Positions 5,807 through 9,205 of a DNA stretch of 9,205 nucleotides are shown piece by piece. The stretch spans positions 1 to 9,205 of the forward strand of contig UQCR01000176.1 in assembly GCA_900539655.1 (NCBI GenBank), read 5' to 3'. The DNA is from an uncultured Robinsoniella sp. GTDB lineage: Bacteria; Bacillota; Clostridia; Lachnospirales; Lachnospiraceae. Below the pieces are notes generated by a model. That model was not told the DNA's origin. It searched no databases and worked only from the letters and a program-made list of their open reading frames with translations. Numbering within the stretch: the stretch's first letter is position 1; every line of letters begins with the position of its first letter. The translations under genes were made by a program, and so were the position numbers.

Positions 5807-6637
5807 ATGGAATCAAAGAAAAAAGTAATATCTGTATTGATTCATATAATTTTAATTTTAATTTCTATTACCATGCTGGTACCTTTCCTCTGGCTGATTT
5901 TAACAGCATTTAAGTCGGTAACGGAAGCCACTCAGGTTGATCCGTTTGTAATATTTCCAAAGGTCTGGAGAACGGACGCGTTTAAAGCGGTTTGGGATAA
6001 TATGAATTTCCTGCTGCTCTATAAAAATACGTTGTTGTTAATCATTGGCAGGGTATTATGCGCGGTTATCACCGCTACAATGGCTGGCTATGCGTTTGGC
6101 CGTCTGCATTTTAAAGGCAAGAATCTGATGTTTTCTCTTGTTTTGTTCCAGATGATGATTCCAGCGCAGATTTTTATCATACCCCAGTATTTGATGATCA
6201 GTAAAATGGGTATGATGAATACGATTTTTGCACTGGTCTTCCCGGGACTTGTAACCGCATTTGGTACATTTTTATTAAGACAGGGATATATGGGCCTGCC
6301 CAATGATCTGGAGGAGGCAGCGAGACTGGACGGATGTAATATTGGTCAGACATTTTTATTTATCATGGCACCCTTAACCAGATCTGCAATGGTAGCCCTG
6401 GGAATCTTTACGGCTGTATTTGCATTTAAAGATCTGATGTGGCCCATGATCGTTAACACAGATAAAAACATGCTGACACTGTCTGCCGCTCTTGCAAAAA
6501 TGCAGGGGCAGTATGTAACGAAATTTCCGGAGCTTATGGCAGCATCTCTGATTGCCTGCCTCCCGATGATCGTTATCTATGTAATATTCCAAAAACAGTT
6601 TATAGAAGGAATTGCTACTTCCGGCGGTAAGCTGTAA
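5807..6637 (+). CDS. Sugar ABC transporter permease, MalG/UgpE type
   Basis: A 276-residue second channel subunit. Hydrophobic segments lie near 8-34, 73-97, 107-129, 139-157, 185-207 and 240-262. The EAA loop is present as LEEAARLDGC (about 168-177), leading into the FLFIMAPLTRSA segment, the ATPase contact site. The C-terminus QKQFIEGIATSGGKL has the FIxGxxxGAxKG-like ending typical of MalG-type subunits, which helps tell it from the first permease. A strong AGGAGG (5794-5799) stands seven bases before the ATG. It pairs with the permease encoded just upstream. No nucleotide-binding subunit is encoded before or after it, so an ATPase from elsewhere in the genome must power the transporter. 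The alpha-galactosidase gene follows after 31 bases. Confidence 0.92.
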   Translation: MESKKKVISVLIHIILILISITMLVPFLWLILTAFKSVTEATQVDPFVIFPKVWRTDAFKAVWDNMNFLLLYKNTLLLIIGRVLCAVITATMAGYAFGRLHFKGKNLMFSLVLFQMMIPAQIFIIPQYLMISKMGMMNTIFALVFPGLVTAFGTFLLRQGYMGLPNDLEEAARLDGCNIGQTFLFIMAPLTRSAMVALGIFTAVFAFKDLMWPMIVNTDKNMLTLSAALAKMQGQYVTKFPELMAASLIACLPMIVIYVIFQKQFIEGIATSGGKL

Positions 6638-6654
6638 AACAAGAATTAAAAATA

Positions 6655-6660
6655 AGGAGG
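6655..6660 (+). promoter_or_regulatory. Ribosome binding site that decides the alpha-galactosidase start at 6669
   Basis: AGGAGG (6655-6660) is eight bases before the ATG at 6669. The longer in-frame start at 6612 lies inside the second permease gene and has no ribosome binding site. The ATG at 6664 is only three bases from the AGGAGG and is out of frame. Start 6669 gives a protein beginning MAVTFDQEKKVF, which fits the N-terminal strand of the family. Confidence 0.85.
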
Positions 6661-6668
6661 CCAATGGA

Positions 6669-8861
6669 ATGGCAGTTACATTTGACCAGGAAAAGAAAGT
6701 CTTTACAATACAGACTAATAATTCCACCTATCAGATGATGGTGAGCAGCTACCAGCATTTAATACATGTTTATTATGGGGCGAAAATCGGAAGTATGGAA
6801 TTATCCTATCTTATCCGCGGAATTAACAGAGGTTTTTCAGGAAATCCATATGAAGGTGGAAATGACAGAGGGTATTCATTGGATACCTATCCCCAGGAGT
6901 ATTCTACTTTTGGTATGGGAGATTACCGTTCCAGCTGCCTTCAGGCAGAAAACCCGGATGGAAGCCAGGTTACGGAACTATTGTATGTGTCCCATAAAAT
7001 ATATAACGGTAAATACGCGCTGAAAGGCCTTCCGGCAGTATGGGCAGAGGAATCAGAGGCCCAGACACTGGAAATCGTTTTAAAAGACCAGGCTACAGAC
7101 CTGGAAGTAACACTGCTATATGGCGTTCTGGAAGACTATGATGTCATTACCAGAGCCTGCCGGATTAAAAATGGAAATCAGGATGCAATATATCTGAACA
7201 GAGCACTGTCCGCATGCCTTGATTTTACAACGGATCATTTTGATGTCATTTCCTTCTATGGCAAACATAACATGGAGCGGATGATGCAGAGAAGAAATGT
7301 GTGCCATGGGAAAGTTCTGATTGACAGTGCCAGGGGAACTTCCAGCCATCATGAGAATCCATTTATGATTATCTGTGACCGGGACGCAGGGGAAGAATAT
7401 GGAGAATGTTACGGTGCTTCCTTTGTATACAGCGGTAATTTTATGGCACAGGCAGAAGTTGACCAGATTAACCAGACGCGGTTTATCATGGGAATTAATG
7501 CGGATGGCTTCCGGTATAAACTGGAGCCGGGCGATGTGTTTACCACTCCGGAAGTAATTATGTCTTTTAGTGCCAGCGGCCTTGGAAACCTGTCCGGAAA
7601 CTTCCATAAATTATATATGGATCATTTGATTCGAAGTAAATTCAAAAAACAGCGCAGACCGGTACTGATCAACAACTGGGAAGCTACAGAATTTGAATTT
7701 GATGAAGATACTCTGGTATCTATCGCAGATAGCGCCAAAGATCTGGGAATCGAATTGTTTGTTATGGATGATGGCTGGTTCGGAACCAGAAACCATGATT
7801 TAAGCGGTCTGGGCGACTGGTTTGTAAATAAATCAAAACTGCCTTCCGGAGTTGCAGGTCTTGCAAAAAGAATAAATGGCCTGGGTATGAAATTCGGTAT
7901 CTGGATAGAGCCTGAGATGGTTAATGAAGACAGTGAACTGTTCCGGAACCATCCGGAATGGTGCATGCGTATTCCGGGCAGAAAGCCAAATCTGGAGCGT
8001 TTCCAGATGGTTCTGGATATTTCCAGACAGGATGTCAGGGACTATTTGTTTGAAACCATAGGTAAGATTCTGGATGAGGCAAATGTGGAATATGTGAAAT
8101 GGGATATGAACCGTAATTTTGCAGATGTCTGGTCGGGATTACTTCCAAGAGACAGACAGGGAGAAGTATGCCACCGCTATGTTCTGGGACTCTACGATAT
8201 GATGGAGAAATTTGTTACCAAATATCCGAATATCCTATGGGAAGGCTGTTCCGGAGGCGGTGGAAGATTTGACGCAGGAATTCTTTATTATATGCCGCAG
8301 ATCTGGTGCAGCGATGACACGGATGCCATTGAGCGTATCCGTATTCAGTATGGAACTTCCTTTGGTTACCCCATCAGCAGCGTAGGTGCCCATGTATCTG
8401 TAAGTCCCAATCAGCAGACTGGGCGTATTACGCCGTTGAATACGAGAGGAACCGTGGCGATGGCAGGTACCTTTGGCTATGAACTTGATGTACGGACCCT
8501 GAATGAAGAAGAACGGGACGCTGTGAAGCAGCAAATACAGTTTTTCAAAGATAATTATGATTTGATTCAATACGGTACTTACTACAGGCTGAGTAATCCG
8601 GAAGAAAATCATGATTATGCAGCATGGCAGTTTGTGAACCATGAAGGCAGCAGGTCACTGTTAAGTATTGTGGTACTTCATTCTTATGCAAACCCTGCAT
8701 TATACAGAGTGAGAGTGAAAGGATTAAAATCCGGCAGCTTCTACAAAGTAAATGATGATGAACGCATCTATGAAGGAAGTGCGCTGATGAATGCGGGGAT
8801 TAATATTCCGTTAGTGCAAGGTGATTATCAGAGTTTTAATTTTGAGATAAAAGAAATTTAG
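6669..8861 (+). CDS. Alpha-galactosidase, glycoside hydrolase family 36, cytoplasmic
   Basis: A 730-residue retaining alpha-galactosidase that removes terminal alpha-1,6-linked galactose from melibiose, raffinose or stachyose. There is no signal peptide, so it acts on imported sugar in the cytoplasm. Layout: N-terminal beta-sandwich (about 1-325), catalytic barrel (about 330-640), C-terminal beta-domain (about 645-730). Expected GH36 motifs are all present: LINNWEATEF with Trp337, FVMDDGWFG with Asp367-Asp368, the nucleophile Asp479 in YVKWDMNRNF, the CSGGGGRFD loop, and the acid/base Asp549 in WCSDDTDAIER. These numbers are one higher than those I recall for Geobacillus AgaA (D478 and D548), and the length is nearly the same, so it belongs to the tetrameric AgaA/MelA-like group. 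It is the last gene of the operon, followed by a terminator. The name agaA or melA would fit, but no symbol is assigned because both are in use. A closely related alpha-N-acetylgalactosaminidase is a less likely alternative. Confidence 0.95.
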   Translation: MAVTFDQEKKVFTIQTNNSTYQMMVSSYQHLIHVYYGAKIGSMELSYLIRGINRGFSGNPYEGGNDRGYSLDTYPQEYSTFGMGDYRSSCLQAENPDGSQVTELLYVSHKIYNGKYALKGLPAVWAEESEAQTLEIVLKDQATDLEVTLLYGVLEDYDVITRACRIKNGNQDAIYLNRALSACLDFTTDHFDVISFYGKHNMERMMQRRNVCHGKVLIDSARGTSSHHENPFMIICDRDAGEEYGECYGASFVYSGNFMAQAEVDQINQTRFIMGINADGFRYKLEPGDVFTTPEVIMSFSASGLGNLSGNFHKLYMDHLIRSKFKKQRRPVLINNWEATEFEFDEDTLVSIADSAKDLGIELFVMDDGWFGTRNHDLSGLGDWFVNKSKLPSGVAGLAKRINGLGMKFGIWIEPEMVNEDSELFRNHPEWCMRIPGRKPNLERFQMVLDISRQDVRDYLFETIGKILDEANVEYVKWDMNRNFADVWSGLLPRDRQGEVCHRYVLGLYDMMEKFVTKYPNILWEGCSGGGGRFDAGILYYMPQIWCSDDTDAIERIRIQYGTSFGYPISSVGAHVSVSPNQQTGRITPLNTRGTVAMAGTFGYELDVRTLNEEERDAVKQQIQFFKDNYDLIQYGTYYRLSNPEENHDYAAWQFVNHEGSRSLLSIVVLHSYANPALYRVRVKGLKSGSFYKVNDDERIYEGSALMNAGINIPLVQGDYQSFNFEIKEI

Positions 8862-8880
8862 GGAACTTTTTGGTTTAATA

Positions 8881-8928
8881 AAGTCCGCATGTCATTTTAT
8901 AATAGATGGCGTGTGGACTTATTTTATT
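8881..8928 (+). terminator. Rho-independent terminator of the alpha-galactoside operon
   Basis: Positions 8881-8895 pair with 8906-8920 over 15 base pairs, three of them G-U, around a 10-base loop. TTTTATT (8922-8928) follows. It begins 20 bases after the alpha-galactosidase stop. The wobble pairs are stable only in the plus-strand RNA, matching its role for this operon. Confidence 0.75.
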
Positions 8929-9123
8929 GTAATGAAACTATACAAGTAGAAATGGTGGCAACTCTGAGCCGTATCAGGTAAGCTACACATTGATTCATAT
9001 GGAATTAAATTTGTTAATATTTAGTAGCATGATAAATTATATATGAAATTGAAACATATAAAATTAAAATATGAAATTAAAAAAATGAATAAAAGTTAAT
9101 ATGTAACTTGATAAAAAATAATG
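8929..9123. other. AT-rich gene-free stretch
   Basis: No gene, RNA or terminator is supported. A tiny frame at 8951-8980 (M-V-A-T-L-S-R-I-R) has no ribosome binding site. From about 8990 the sequence is extremely AT-rich, with ATATGAAATT repeated at 9041-9050 and 9069-9078 and several AAATTAAA-like tracts. Such DNA upstream of the promoter at 9124-9152 could act as an UP element or a bent region, but this is a guess from composition. Confidence 0.4.
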
Positions 9124-9152
9124 TTGTAATTAATTTTAAATTATGATACAAT
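9124..9152 (+). promoter_or_regulatory. Sigma-A promoter for a gene beyond the right edge
   Basis: TTGTAA (9124-9129) and TACAAT (9147-9152) are separated by 17 bases, with TG at 9144-9145 forming an extended -10. AT-rich DNA lies upstream. TTGTA (9124-9128) and TACAA (9147-9151) are themselves an inverted repeat, so a regulator could bind across the promoter, although this may be chance in AT-rich DNA. Transcription would begin near 9159 and run off the window; the downstream gene is not visible. Confidence 0.55.
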
Positions 9153-9205
9153 CCCGTTTTCGACAGTTGGTAAAAGTTAAAATACCGGAATGCCTTATAA
9201 AACAA

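Noticed and set aside
6612..6668. Upstream extension of the alpha-galactosidase by 19 residues
   Set aside because: It overlaps the permease gene and has no ribosome binding site, while AGGAGG at 6655-6660 points to the ATG at 6669.
7116..7607. Long minus-strand frames within the alpha-galactosidase gene (also 7622-7966 and 8235-8642)
   Set aside because: These are antisense shadows of a fully motif-supported GH36 gene and show no start signals or domains.
1..9205. CRISPR array, tRNA or rRNA genes, insertion-sequence transposase, phage genes
   Set aside because: No regularly spaced repeats, cloverleaf folds, rRNA-like sequence or transposase or phage motifs were seen on either strand.

Overview
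The window looks like chromosomal DNA of a low-to-moderate-GC Firmicute, most likely a gut clostridium of the Lachnospiraceae type. The grounds are strong AGGAGG ribosome binding sites, sigma-A-like promoters, a lipobox (LTAC) solute-binding protein, a 7TM-GGDEF protein of clostridial style and an AgaA-like intracellular GH36 alpha-galactosidase. This placement is an inference from sequence style; no marker gene is present.

Left flank (1-570): no intact protein gene. Bases 1-187 can fold into a long nested hairpin with a three-way junction, cut by the left window edge. Bases 320-415 encode only the C-terminal helix-turn-helix end of a small regulator-like protein, followed directly by a good Rho-independent terminator (423-453). 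A plausible promoter (486-513) then leads into a membrane diguanylate cyclase (586-2262), whose start is moved to an internal ATG with a proper ribosome binding site.

Centre and right (2277-8861): an alpha-galactoside uptake and hydrolysis locus. An AraC-family regulator (2277-3110, minus strand) faces away from a four-gene plus-strand operon: lipoprotein sugar-binding protein (3429-4769), two MalF/MalG-type permeases (4896-5792 and 5807-6637) and GH36 alpha-galactosidase (6669-8861), closed by a terminator (8881-8928). The 318-base divergent region holds a near-consensus promoter for the regulator gene, and a 15/16 inverted repeat that brackets that promoter and probably forms the regulator's operator. 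Two tandem hairpins lie between the binding-protein gene and the first permease gene and probably set the usual excess of binding protein over permease. No ATPase gene is present, so the transporter probably borrows a shared MsmK/UgpC-type ATPase encoded elsewhere. In the inferred pathway, raffinose-family oligosaccharides or melibiose are bound outside, imported intact and hydrolysed in the cytoplasm to galactose plus the remaining sugar.

Right flank (8929-9205): very AT-rich, no gene seen, ending in a good plus-strand promoter (9124-9152) for a gene beyond the window.

The sugar locus is an ordinary, well-understood type. The least explained element is the structured repeat or RNA at 1-187. 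I did not find a convincing new multi-gene system.
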